A stretch of DNA of 64,000 nt from the NCBI RefSeq assembly GCF_044762745.1, contig NZ_JBIWEX010000023.1:18542-82541 (forward strand), written 5' to 3'. Source of the stretch: Psychrobacillus sp044762745. Its GTDB lineage: Bacteria > Bacillota > Bacilli > Bacillales_A > Planococcaceae. Position numbers and translations under genes: made by a program. This document shows positions 8,123-16,588 of this stretch, piece by piece (the first letter of the stretch is position 1; each line of letters opens with the position of its first letter). The notes below the pieces were generated by a model that was not told where the DNA came from, searched no databases, and saw only the letters and a list, made by a program, of their open reading frames with translations.

Positions 8123-8271
8123 TTTTTTCACTCCTTTGTCTATTAGTATTTCCGGAATATGAACGATTACACATGTATTGCTTGAGGACATGATTAATCT
8201 TTCATTCTCTTGAAGTTTATGATTAACTAGTTACATAGCTATAAAACTAGAATGTTAAAGGAGTGCAACTA

Positions 8272-9210
8272 ATGTCAAAAACTACATTTGCATTAATTGG
8301 AACAGGAGTAGTTGGGGAACGTATTATTAATCAGATTCTAGCTCATCCTAATTGCGAAATTGTATCCGTATATGATGAAAATAAAACAAGACTAGAGGAA
8401 ATTTCAACAAGATATCAGCTTCCGGTTGCAGAATCGTTAGAAGTGCTTTTACAAACGCATCCGGATTGGGTTTATATCGGTACACCACCTGTAAGCCATG
8501 CGCCACTATCAGAACAAATAGCAGCATCTGGTTTAAATATTCTATCGGAGAAGCCACTTGCTCACGATGCTAGGGATGGCATACGGATGGTAAAAGCTGC
8601 AGCTGAAGCTAATGTTCAAACAGCAATGCATTTTCCGTTAATGTATAGTCCAGTTTTACATAGTCTTAAAAATGAGCTGAACTCTGAGTCGCTTGGAGAT
8701 ATTGTTCGTATTGAATTGCATACTTATTTACCAAATTGGCCGAGAAAGTGGCAACAAAATCCATGGATTGGCACAAGAGAACAGGGTGGTTTCATAAGAG
8801 AAATATTTCCACATTACCTTCAACTTATGTATCATCTATTTGGCAACTTTACGATTTCTTCTCATACGACGACTTATCCAGCAAACGAGGAACTTTGTGA
8901 AACAGGTGTAACAGCATTAGCTAAAACAGAAAGTGGAATACCGATTGTTCTGAATGGTTTGTCTGGAATTGGACAAGAGGAAAGTCTAGAATTTAAAGTT
9001 TTTGGAACAGAAAAAGCAATGACAATCCGAAATTGGTCAGAACTCTGGGTAAGCGAAAGGGATCTAGAAGCTGTTCGAGTCATTCCGGACATTCAGCCAA
9101 ATAGTTTAATAGATGCGTGTCATCATGTGATCAATGGACAACAGTCATTCGTTGTATCGTTTGAAGAAGGATTGATGGTACAGGAATGGATAGAGCAGTT
9201 GTTGATTTAA
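8272..9210 (+). CDS. Gfo/Idh/MocA-family oxidoreductase
   Basis: A 312-residue NAD(P)-dependent dehydrogenase of the glucose-fructose oxidoreductase/inositol dehydrogenase family. An N-terminal Rossmann fold (ALIGTGVVGERI, residues about 6-17) is followed by the family motif EKPLAHD (about 100) and a C-terminal alpha/beta substrate domain. The ATG at 8272 is preferred over the GTG at 8263, which lies inside the ribosome binding site AAAGGAG. Substrate unknown. A palindromic repeat (9219-9279) follows; the next gene is a methionine-type transporter with no evident link. Confidence 0.88.
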   Translation: MSKTTFALIGTGVVGERIINQILAHPNCEIVSVYDENKTRLEEISTRYQLPVAESLEVLLQTHPDWVYIGTPPVSHAPLSEQIAASGLNILSEKPLAHDARDGIRMVKAAAEANVQTAMHFPLMYSPVLHSLKNELNSESLGDIVRIELHTYLPNWPRKWQQNPWIGTREQGGFIREIFPHYLQLMYHLFGNFTISSHTTTYPANEELCETGVTALAKTESGIPIVLNGLSGIGQEESLEFKVFGTEKAMTIRNWSELWVSERDLEAVRVIPDIQPNSLIDACHHVINGQQSFVVSFEEGLMVQEWIEQLLI

Positions 9211-9218
9211 ATACTTTT

Positions 9219-9279
9219 CCTGTGTACAGCACAACTTAGACACAATTTTGAATAGTGTCTAAGTTGTGCGTGTCACAGG
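9219..9279. repeat. Palindromic repeat, family B copy 1
   Basis: A 15-bp perfect stem (GCACAACTTAGACAC) flanked by outer arms CCTGTG/CACAGG. No T-run. Its right half, GTGTCT...GTGCGTG..ACAGG, matches the element at 11627-11687, so this is a dispersed repeat more than a simple terminator. Confidence 0.7.
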
Positions 9280-9366
9280 GAACAACACTCATGACAGCCC
9301 CAGCATTTTAAGCTATAATTAGTATCGTTGCAATCACCCTTCAAATAATAGAAAGGGGTTTTTTTT

Positions 9367-10116
9367 ATGATTAAATTACATAATATTACTAAAAATTATT
9401 CGCATTTTCGGGCTATTAACTCCGTGTCTTTAACGATTAATAAAGGAGAAATTTATGGGATTATTGGAGCAAGTGGAGCAGGAAAATCGACCTTACTTCG
9501 ATTAATGAATTTGTTGGAAATCCCAGATGAAGGGGCCATAGAAGTGAATGGTCAAACATTAACTGATTTGAACAGCAAACATCTACGAAAAGCACGGAAA
9601 TCTATTGGGATGATTTTTCAACATTTTAATCTAGTGGCAAACAAAACTGTTTACGGCAATGTAGCCGTATCTTTAGAATTGACCAAGTTTCCAAAGAAAG
9701 AACGTCAAAATCGCGTAATAGAGTGTCTTCGATTTGTTGGGCTAGAAAAACTAATGGAAAAATATCCTGCACAATTAAGTGGTGGTCAAAAGCAGCGTGT
9801 TGCCATTGCAAGAGCTTTAGCAAATAACCCTCAAGTTTTGTTATGTGATGAACCTACCTCTTCCCTTGATCCTCATACAACTGCGGAAATATTAGATGTA
9901 CTTGAAAAAGTGAACAAAAGTTTAGGTGTGACAATTGTTCTTGTTAGTCATGAGATGGAAGTGATCAAAAGTATATGTAATCGTGTAACGGTAATGGTAG
10001 ATGGAGGAATATACGAAACGGTAATAGTGGAACCAAAAGGGATTAAAAGTATTGATAAAAGTCCAAAATTCTTTGTAGAGCAATTAACAAAGGATGGTGA
10101 CATGCACCATGCCTGA
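9367..10116 (+). CDS. metN: Methionine-type ABC transporter ATP-binding protein
   Basis: The 249-residue ATPase of a MetNIQ-type importer (methionine uptake class). Walker A GASGAGKST (about 36-44), ABC signature LSGGQ, and Walker B LLCDEPTSSLD are intact. Most Gram-positive MetN proteins are around 340 residues with a C-terminal NIL regulatory domain; this one stops soon after the nucleotide-binding domain, so substrate feedback through NIL is probably absent. ATG 9367 follows AAAGGGG. It overlaps metI by 8 bp and heads the operon metN-metI-metQ. No S-box riboswitch is visible in the short leader, so substrate assignment rests on the permease and binding protein. Confidence 0.85.
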   Translation: MIKLHNITKNYSHFRAINSVSLTINKGEIYGIIGASGAGKSTLLRLMNLLEIPDEGAIEVNGQTLTDLNSKHLRKARKSIGMIFQHFNLVANKTVYGNVAVSLELTKFPKKERQNRVIECLRFVGLEKLMEKYPAQLSGGQKQRVAIARALANNPQVLLCDEPTSSLDPHTTAEILDVLEKVNKSLGVTIVLVSHEMEVIKSICNRVTVMVDGGIYETVIVEPKGIKSIDKSPKFFVEQLTKDGDMHHA

Positions 10117-10771
10117 GATTTTAATACAATATCAAGCTGAGATTTTGAACGCTATTGGAGAAACCTTTGTAATGGTTGGTGTATCTATATTAGCTGCTAT
10201 ATTAATAGGATTACCAGTTGGGACAATACTTTTTCTTTGCAGAAAGGACGAGATGCTGGAGAACAAACTGGTGTTTTCAGCATTAAATTTAGTAGTAAAT
10301 ATTATACGTTCTTTTCCGTTTTTATTATTAGTCGTTTTTTTAATACCATTTACACGATTCTTGATAGGAACTGCAATTGGCACTGCGGCAGCAACCATTC
10401 CATTATCGATTATCGCCATTGCACATTATTCGCGATTGGTCGAGCAATCTTTAGTGGACGTACCAAAAGGTGTGATGGAGGCAGCAATTTCAATGGGAGC
10501 TTCCGTTCAGGAAGTTATTTTCAAATTTCTTTATGTAGAGGCTCGTTCTGGGCTCGTCCTAGGATTGACAACCTCCATTATTAGTTTTATTTCCTATTCG
10601 ACTATAATGGGAGTCGTAGGGGGAGGTGGTATAGGAGACTTTGCTATACGGTATGGTTACCAACAATTCAAAACTGACTTAATGATGTACATGATTATTA
10701 TTATGGTTATAATCGTACAGCTTATCCAGTTTATTGGAACTACAGTATCACGAAAAATCGATAAAAGATAA
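10109..10771 (+). CDS. metI: Methionine-type ABC transporter permease
   Basis: A 220-residue inner-membrane permease with about five membrane segments and the MetI-type EAA loop around EAAISMGASVQEVI. I take ATG 10109 (MPEILIQYQ) with GGTGA 8 bases upstream; the ATG at 10094 touches AGG directly and adds five unlikely residues. It overlaps metN by 8 bp, implying translational coupling, and is followed 15 bp later by the lipoprotein gene. Confidence 0.88.
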   Translation: MPEILIQYQAEILNAIGETFVMVGVSILAAILIGLPVGTILFLCRKDEMLENKLVFSALNLVVNIIRSFPFLLLVVFLIPFTRFLIGTAIGTAAATIPLSIIAIAHYSRLVEQSLVDVPKGVMEAAISMGASVQEVIFKFLYVEARSGLVLGLTTSIISFISYSTIMGVVGGGGIGDFAIRYGYQQFKTDLMMYMIIIMVIIVQLIQFIGTTVSRKIDKR

Positions 10772-10786
10772 TTGGAGGAAAATATT

Positions 10787-11617
10787 ATGAAAAAAATATT
10801 CGTTTTAATTACTGTACTGTTATTTATTTTAGGTGGTTGTGGTCAAGCTAATAAAGAAACGGATAATGGAACTGCTCAAAATAATTCGAAGGAAGAAGTG
10901 ACACTGAAAGTAGCTTCGCTAATACCGCCTATGACGGAAATTCTCGAGAAGCTTGTGAAACCAAAACTAGCAGAGGAATCTATTAATCTGGAAGTTGTTG
11001 TATTGAGTGATAATGTGCAGCCTAACAGTGCGCTAGCGGCAAAAGAAGTAGATGCAAACTTCTTCCAACATGTTCCGTATATGCAGCAATTCAATAGTAA
11101 TAATAATGCGGAACTCGTTCCAATTGTACCTATTTATTTTGCGAACTATGGTGTATATGCGAAAGAATATGATTCGATGGACGAATTGCCAGATGGTGCC
11201 GTTATTGCAATTGCAAATGACATTTCTAATATTGATCGCTCTTTGACTTTGTTAGCTCAACATAATGCCATTAAGTTACAAGAAAAAACGGATACATATT
11301 ATACGCTAGCAGATATTATCGACAATCCTAAAAACTTTAAGTTTGCAGAGGTGGATTTATTAATGTTAGCGAGAATGTACGATGACGCAGATGCAGTTGT
11401 TATGACACCGGCATATGCTGCGCCACTTGGATTGACACCTAAAAGTGATGCGCTTCTTACAGAAGGAACTGAAAATGATTTTGCTATTACGTTAGTAGCA
11501 CGTAAAGATAATGCGGATTGGGAGCCGATTCAAAAGTTAGCCGAAGCTATGACGAGCCCAGAGGTACGCAAATTTTTAGAAGAAAATTATGATGAAACTG
11601 CAATACCAGCATTCTAA
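10787..11617 (+). CDS. metQ: MetQ-like substrate-binding lipoprotein (NlpA family)
   Basis: A 276-residue lipoprotein: charged N-terminus MKKIF, hydrophobic segment, lipobox LGGC (Cys about 19), then an NlpA/MetQ domain with NYGVYAKEY and the C-terminal ARKDN. It captures the substrate outside the membrane for MetNI. The ATG at 10787 has TTGGAGGAAAA just upstream; the upstream in-frame TTG overlaps that site. Methionine is the family expectation, though D-methionine or related amino acids cannot be excluded. Confidence 0.88.
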   Translation: MKKIFVLITVLLFILGGCGQANKETDNGTAQNNSKEEVTLKVASLIPPMTEILEKLVKPKLAEESINLEVVVLSDNVQPNSALAAKEVDANFFQHVPYMQQFNSNNNAELVPIVPIYFANYGVYAKEYDSMDELPDGAVIAIANDISNIDRSLTLLAQHNAIKLQEKTDTYYTLADIIDNPKNFKFAEVDLLMLARMYDDADAVVMTPAYAAPLGLTPKSDALLTEGTENDFAITLVARKDNADWEPIQKLAEAMTSPEVRKFLEENYDETAIPAF

Positions 11618-11626
11618 ATACATTCT

Positions 11627-11687
11627 CTGTGTACGAAACTATTTAGACACCATGTAGAAAAGTGTCTGTATGGTGCGTGGTACAGGT
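11627..11687. repeat. Palindromic repeat, family B copy 2
   Basis: CTGTGTAC at the left and GTGTCTGTATGGTGCGTGG...ACAGG at the right match the element at 9219-9279, with GACAC/GTGTC forming the central stem. It lies just after metQ, so the two copies bracket the met operon. Confidence 0.6.
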
Positions 11688-11697
11688 AACATTTACC

Positions 11698-11727
11698 AAG
11701 AGTACGACATCCAGATGTCGTACTCTT
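11698..11727 (+). terminator. Terminator after met operon
   Basis: A 13-bp perfect stem AAGAGTACGACAT with loop CCAG, followed by AAATTTT. The remaining gap to 11920 shows no gene. Confidence 0.7.
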
Positions 11728-11920
11728 AAATTTTATAAAGAGTTACAAAATCTGCGCTATTTTACTTCCTGGACATTTTACATAATGCGATGGATTAAAT
11801 TTTTCCTCCATTGGATAAACTAGTTTTATCTTTGTTTTTGAAGTGCTTATTCTATTCTCGAAGGAATATAGTAATGTAAGGATTACAAGATTAAAATGTT
11901 TCATTGGAAGAGGTGAACGA

Positions 11921-12316
11921 ATGAGCTTTAAGATTGGCATACTTGTTTGTTTGATCTTAATGGTTTTTATGGCGTGCATTACCTATTATTTAAGCAAGAA
12001 AGTGTCAAAGAGCCTAATGAAATACATTCCATTTTTTTCTTTTGCTATTGGTGTGCTCTTCTTCTATATCAAGCTTAACTTTATTTCACATGAAGCATAT
12101 GCTTACGTTCGTATTTTCGATATGATTACAATAATTATACTTATGATAGTAGGTAGTTTTGCTTTTTTAGAAGCGGTCATCATTGAAATTGCAGAAAATA
12201 GTAAACTATTTGGGAAAAGCTATATGGGCGTACGAAAAGCAATAAAATCAGTGAATGGCAAGAAAGTGTTTATGTTTAAATTGCCCAGTAGAATTGTTAA
12301 GAAAATTAGGAGCTAA
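11921..12316 (+). CDS. Small membrane protein of unknown function
   Basis: 131 residues starting MSFKIGILVCLILMVFMAC, with an AGAGGTGA site 6-7 bases upstream of ATG 11921; a longer reading from 11843 has no site. Three hydrophobic segments (about 3-20, 30-50, 65-92) are followed by a basic cytoplasmic tail of about 35 residues (KAIKSVNGKK ... RIVKKIRS). I do not recognise the family. It stands between the met operon and the sugar-acid locus with no clear partnership. Confidence 0.65.
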   Translation: MSFKIGILVCLILMVFMACITYYLSKKVSKSLMKYIPFFSFAIGVLFFYIKLNFISHEAYAYVRIFDMITIIILMIVGSFAFLEAVIIEIAENSKLFGKSYMGVRKAIKSVNGKKVFMFKLPSRIVKKIRS

Positions 12317-12378
12317 GCATTTCCCCTGGGTCACCAGAACGAAGGATGCACCTTAAATATAAATTTTCCCGGAGGTGT

Positions 12379-13413
12379 ATGAGTACGAAAAAAACGTTAT
12401 ATTTCGGAATCATTGGTAGTGGAAATATTGTAGAAACTCATATTAAAAGCATTCAAGAGGTACCGAATGCGAAGGTAACAGCTATTTTTTCTAGAAACAA
12501 GGAAACAGCGGAAAAATTGGGTTATCAATACAACATTGAAGTTTACAGTAATTATGAGGAGTTTCTAGATAATAGTGAAATTGATATCGTTACTATCTTA
12601 ACACCTAGTGGAACACATGCAGATTTTGGAATAATAGCGGCGAAAAAAGGGAAACATGTGATTGTTGAAAAGCCGATCGATACATCGCTAAACAAAACGA
12701 ACGAACTAATTCGGGCTTGTAGAGAAGCGAATGTTACGTTAAGTTGTATTTTTCAACATAGATTTGATAATGGGATTGTAGATATTAAAAATGCAATGAA
12801 TCTAGGAGAATTTGGTCAACTGAATTTTGGAGCTGCACGTACTACCTGGTATCGTTCACAAGAATATTATGATAGTGGTGCATGGCGTGGAACTTGGGAA
12901 TTTGATGGTGGTGGCTCATTAATGAATCAATCGATCCACTATATCGACCTTCTTCTTTATTTAATGGGTCCAGTTGAGGAAGTCCATGCGTATTGTGCTA
13001 CTCGAGCTCATGAAAGAATAGAAGTTGAAGATATTGCGGTCGCATCATTAAAATTCAAGTCAGGCGCACTCGGATTGATTGAGGGGAATACAGCAGCATA
13101 TCCAGGGTATAGTGCAACGCTTGATATTTTTGGTAATAACGGTAGTGTCATCATTGAAAATGACCAAGTAAAGGAATGGAATTTTAAGAGTGGAAATCAA
13201 TACACAAAAGCTCCAAGAGAAGTAATGAAAACAAGTGCATCCTCAAACAAAATGTCTTCTTATGAGTCACACAAAAGACAATATGAGGATATTGTTCATG
13301 CTATTTCTGAGAAAAGAGATCCACTAGTAACAGGTGAAGAAGCAAGGAAATCACTTGAATTAGTTTTGGCGATTTATGAATCAGCTAGAACTGGAAATCC
13401 TGTCAAATTATAA
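12379..13413 (+). CDS. Gfo/Idh/MocA-family oxidoreductase of the sugar-acid locus
   Basis: A 344-residue NAD(P)-dependent dehydrogenase: Rossmann motif GIIGSGNIVETH near the N-terminus, EKPIDTS at about 98, substrate-domain helix with GGGSLMNQSIHYIDLL. ATG 12379 gives the normal N-terminus, but GGAGGTG is only 1-3 bases away, so initiation from ATG 12346 is possible. A terminator separates it from the TRAP operon. Together with the TRAP transporter and uxaC it fits oxidation of a sugar or sugar acid; the exact substrate is unknown. Confidence 0.85.
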   Translation: MSTKKTLYFGIIGSGNIVETHIKSIQEVPNAKVTAIFSRNKETAEKLGYQYNIEVYSNYEEFLDNSEIDIVTILTPSGTHADFGIIAAKKGKHVIVEKPIDTSLNKTNELIRACREANVTLSCIFQHRFDNGIVDIKNAMNLGEFGQLNFGAARTTWYRSQEYYDSGAWRGTWEFDGGGSLMNQSIHYIDLLLYLMGPVEEVHAYCATRAHERIEVEDIAVASLKFKSGALGLIEGNTAAYPGYSATLDIFGNNGSVIIENDQVKEWNFKSGNQYTKAPREVMKTSASSNKMSSYESHKRQYEDIVHAISEKRDPLVTGEEARKSLELVLAIYESARTGNPVKL

Positions 13414-13452
13414 AAACGTAGTGCCTTAATTATAAAAGGCCTGCGTTTTTTT
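13413..13452 (+). terminator. Terminator of the oxidoreductase gene
   Basis: The stem AAAACG..AG.GCCTT / AAGGCCTGCGTTTT has one bulge and is followed by a T8 run. Confidence 0.8.
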
Positions 13453-13556
13453 TGATGAATCACTTAATAAAAACATTTCCTAACCTAAAAAAAACACAAT
13501 ATTTCTATAAAAAATAAGCATTCTAATAATTCTGAATATAACGTAAAATTTAACAA

Positions 13557-13570
13557 AGAAAACGCTTTCT
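13557..13570 (+). promoter_or_regulatory. Candidate cre (CcpA) site upstream of TRAP operon
   Basis: AGAAAACGCTTTCT differs from the cre consensus TGAAARCGYTTTCW only at the first base. It ends two bases before the ribosome binding site of dctQ, a position where CcpA would act as a roadblock or block initiation. Carbon catabolite repression of the operon is inferred. Confidence 0.65.
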
Positions 13571-13584
13571 CGAGGAGGGAAGTT

Positions 13585-14082
13585 ATGAATCTAACCAAAA
13601 AAGTATATTCACTCATTGATAATATATTTGAAAAGTTCACCCTTTTATCGTTAATTTTATTAGTAATCATCGTTACATTGCAAGTGATAACAAGATATTT
13701 TTTTAACTTTGTCTTCTTTTGGTCAGAAGAAATCACTTTACTTTTATTAGTTTGGTTTGGATTTATGGGAATCGCAATTGGATTTCGAGAGTATATCCAC
13801 TTAGGAATCGATTCATTTACTAACTTATTTCCGAAAATCTTTAATAAAGTTCTAGATAAGGTGATTCTTATCATTGTTTTGGCTTTTGGCATATACCTTG
13901 TAGTTCAGGGGTGGCAATTTACAGTTCTTATGTTGGAATCAACACTACCAGCAACAAAATTTCCGAGTAGCGTCACCTATATAATCATGCCAATAACGGG
14001 ATTCATGATTTGTTTATATGCACTTTTGCAATTATTTAATATCAATACCGCTAAGTATAAAGACATAGAGGAGGGGCATTAG
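13585..14082 (+). CDS. dctQ: TRAP transporter small permease (DctQ)
   Basis: A 165-residue membrane protein with four hydrophobic segments and the DctQ features VTLQVITRYFFN and FFWSEEITLLLLVWFGF. In TRAP systems DctQ pairs with the large permease DctM to import organic or sugar acids using the sodium gradient and a periplasmic-type binding protein. GAGGAGG precedes ATG 13585. It is the first gene of a dctQ-dctM-dctP operon with spacings of 1 and 48 bp. Confidence 0.9.
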   Translation: MNLTKKVYSLIDNIFEKFTLLSLILLVIIVTLQVITRYFFNFVFFWSEEITLLLLVWFGFMGIAIGFREYIHLGIDSFTNLFPKIFNKVLDKVILIIVLAFGIYLVVQGWQFTVLMLESTLPATKFPSSVTYIIMPITGFMICLYALLQLFNINTAKYKDIEEGH

Positions 14083-14083
14083 C

Positions 14084-15379
14084 ATGACAAGTACTAGCAT
14101 TGCGGTCACCATTTTACTCGTAAGTTTTGTTATTTTAGTTATGCTACGCTTTCCAATCGCTTTAACACTTGTTATATCATCCCTGCTAACCATAATTTTT
14201 TTAGGTATACCGTTACCCATTATTGGTCAGCAGATGATTCAAGGAATAAATTCATTTTCCCTACTCGCAATTCCATTTTTTATCCTAACAGGTCAAATAA
14301 TGAGTACGGGTGGTCTTGCTAATCGGATTGTCAATCTGGCCATTCTTTTAGTAGGAAGGATTCGAGGAGGATTGGCCATGGTAAACAGTGTGGCATCGCT
14401 ATTTTTTGGGAATATCTCTGGCTCTGCTGTAGCGGATGTTTCATCTGTCGGATCCGTAATGATTCCAATGATGAAAAAGAATGGCTATGAAGCAGATTAT
14501 GCGGTTGGAGTTACGATTGCATCCGCTATACAGGGGGTAGTAGTTCCGCCAAGTCATAATCTTGTATTGTATTCATTGGCAGCAGGTGGCGTTTCTATAG
14601 CTAGTTTGTTTATGGCTGGTATTGTGCCAGGTGTCATTATGCTAATCGCGCTGTGTATTACAGGATATATAATTGCGAGGAAAAGAGGTTATGAAAAGGC
14701 AGCTCCTGTGCCAAAGTCACAAATTGCAAGTACCCTTTTACACGGTGTATTATCCCTCAGTCCAGCGGTAATTATCTTAGGTGGGATTATGAGTGGGATT
14801 TTTACGGCAACAGAGTCAGGGGCATTGGCTTGTTTATATTCTTTTATTCTAGCTTTTGTTGTCTATAGAGAAGCACCACTATCGAGTGTGTGGGCTATCT
14901 TAAAACGTACTTTGAAAACTGTTTCGATGGTTTTTTTTCTAATTGCTGCTTCAGCTGCATTTGGTTGGATATTGGCCTACTTACAAATTCCATCCATGAT
15001 GACTAACTTATTATTAGGTATTTCTGATAATCCACTTATTATATTATTGATTATTAATATCTTATTACTTCTACTTGGTGCACCAATGGATATGGCACCA
15101 ATGATTTTAATCATGACACCTATTCTTCTTCCGGTTGTCACAAGCTTTGGTATGGATCCAGTACATTTCGGAATTATTCTTATATTAAATGCAGGAATAG
15201 GCTTATTGACACCACCGGTAGGAACTGTTTTATTCGTCGGTTGCGCGATTGGTAAAATTTCCATTTCACAAGGCACGAAAGCAATGATGCCATTTTTCTA
15301 TGCTTTGCTAATAGTTCTGTTAATAATCACCTATATACCTGAGGTAGTCATGTGGCTTCCAAATATAATGACTGACTAA
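14084..15379 (+). CDS. dctM: TRAP transporter large permease (DctM)
   Basis: A 431-residue, roughly 12-segment ion-transporter protein of the DctM family; normal length. Signature stretches include GSAVADVSSVGSVMIPMM, VVVPPSHNLVLYS and the C-terminal GLLTPPVGTVLFVG. It forms the transport channel with DctQ. ATG 14084 has GAGGAGG upstream inside the end of dctQ. The neighbouring uxaC suggests a hexuronate substrate (inference). Confidence 0.93.
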   Translation: MTSTSIAVTILLVSFVILVMLRFPIALTLVISSLLTIIFLGIPLPIIGQQMIQGINSFSLLAIPFFILTGQIMSTGGLANRIVNLAILLVGRIRGGLAMVNSVASLFFGNISGSAVADVSSVGSVMIPMMKKNGYEADYAVGVTIASAIQGVVVPPSHNLVLYSLAAGGVSIASLFMAGIVPGVIMLIALCITGYIIARKRGYEKAAPVPKSQIASTLLHGVLSLSPAVIILGGIMSGIFTATESGALACLYSFILAFVVYREAPLSSVWAILKRTLKTVSMVFFLIAASAAFGWILAYLQIPSMMTNLLLGISDNPLIILLIINILLLLLGAPMDMAPMILIMTPILLPVVTSFGMDPVHFGIILILNAGIGLLTPPVGTVLFVGCAIGKISISQGTKAMMPFFYALLIVLLIITYIPEVVMWLPNIMTD

Positions 15380-15427
15380 ACCTTGGGATTGGGTAATATT
15401 ATAAAAATATTTAAGGGGGTTTCAAAA

Positions 15428-16456
15428 ATGAACAATAAAAAATTTATGGGCTTATTAACATCTTTACTTTTTGCCGCAATAATTCTTGTAGCATGTAGTC
15501 AAAAGGAAGAGGTTGCAGTGGAGAAGGATGGAGGTACTAAATCAGAAGCACCTAAAATTACTTTACGTCTAGCAGACAATCAACCAGCTGATTATCCAAC
15601 GGTTATTGGAGATCAAAAGTTTGCCGAGTTGGTTAGCGAAAAATCTAACGGTCGTATAACGATTGAAGTATTTCCAGCAGGTCAGCTTGGTGATGAGAAA
15701 TCTGTGCTAGAGCAAGTTCAACTTGGAGCTATTGACTTTGCGAGAATAAATGCCAGCCCACTTGCAGAATTTAATGATGATTTCACCGTTTTCTCCGTAC
15801 CATATTTATTTAGCAGTGATGATCATCTATGGAACTTCCTTAAGGGGGAAAAAGGTTCCGCATTGTTAGATGGTCTACAAGCAGCGAAAATGCAAGGTCT
15901 TGCTTATTATGATTCAGGCTCGCGCAGTTTCTATTCCACTAAACCTTTAACAAGTATTGAAGATTTAAAGGGTCAAAAGATTCGTGTTCAGCAAAGTGAA
16001 ATAAATATAAAGTTAATGGAATCATTGGGAGCAAGTGCTACTCCAATGCCATATGGAGAGGTATTCTCTGCCCTTCAAACTGGTATCATTGACGGAGCAG
16101 AAAACAATCTTCCGAGCTTTGACTCATCGAACCATTACCAAGAGGCAAAATATTTGATCATGGATCACCATACAAGAGTGCCTGAGGTGTTGTTAATGAG
16201 TAAAACAGCCTGGGAAAAACTTTCGGATGAAGATCAAAAGTTAATCAAACAAGCTGCATTGGATTCAGTCGAGACCCAAAGACAAGCATGGGCTGATTAT
16301 GAAGAAAAATCTCTTAAGAAATTGAACGAGGCTGGAGTAACTATTACAGAAGTCAAAGATATATCTCCTTGGCAAGCGGCAGTGAAGCCTATTGTAGATG
16401 AATTTTCTAAAGGTTATCCTGAGCTAGTCGATGCGATCAATTCGGCAAGTCCATAA
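15428..16456 (+). CDS. dctP: TRAP transporter substrate-binding lipoprotein (DctP)
   Basis: A 342-residue lipoprotein: MNNKKFMGLL signal, lipobox LVAC, then a DctP fold with PAGQLGDEKSVLEQVQLGAID and the substrate-contacting QKIRVQQSEI...GA region (the arginine that pairs with the substrate carboxylate). ATG 15428 has AAGGGGG upstream; a longer frame from 15383 has none. It delivers the acid to DctQM. The DctP class that binds uronates looks similar, but specificity cannot be read reliably by eye. Confidence 0.9.
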   Translation: MNNKKFMGLLTSLLFAAIILVACSQKEEVAVEKDGGTKSEAPKITLRLADNQPADYPTVIGDQKFAELVSEKSNGRITIEVFPAGQLGDEKSVLEQVQLGAIDFARINASPLAEFNDDFTVFSVPYLFSSDDHLWNFLKGEKGSALLDGLQAAKMQGLAYYDSGSRSFYSTKPLTSIEDLKGQKIRVQQSEINIKLMESLGASATPMPYGEVFSALQTGIIDGAENNLPSFDSSNHYQEAKYLIMDHHTRVPEVLLMSKTAWEKLSDEDQKLIKQAALDSVETQRQAWADYEEKSLKKLNEAGVTITEVKDISPWQAAVKPIVDEFSKGYPELVDAINSASP

Positions 16457-16495
16457 TAATTAAAAGATATTTGTACTGGAGACTAGCATTTTTAC

Positions 16496-16534
16496 CCTAC
16501 CTAGTTGGGTGAATATTTACTAGGTAGGTCTTTT
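16496..16534 (+). terminator. Terminator of TRAP operon
   Basis: A 10-bp perfect stem CCTACCTAGT / ACTAGGTAGG, followed by TCTTTT. Confidence 0.75.
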
Positions 16535-16588
16535 CCATTAAGTATAAGTAGGATATAATACACAGGCAATACTTACTGGAAAGGAACT

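Noticed and set aside
9280..9366. SAM (S-box) riboswitch expected before a methionine transporter
   Set aside because: The leader is under 90 bases and lacks the S-box core; nothing matches.
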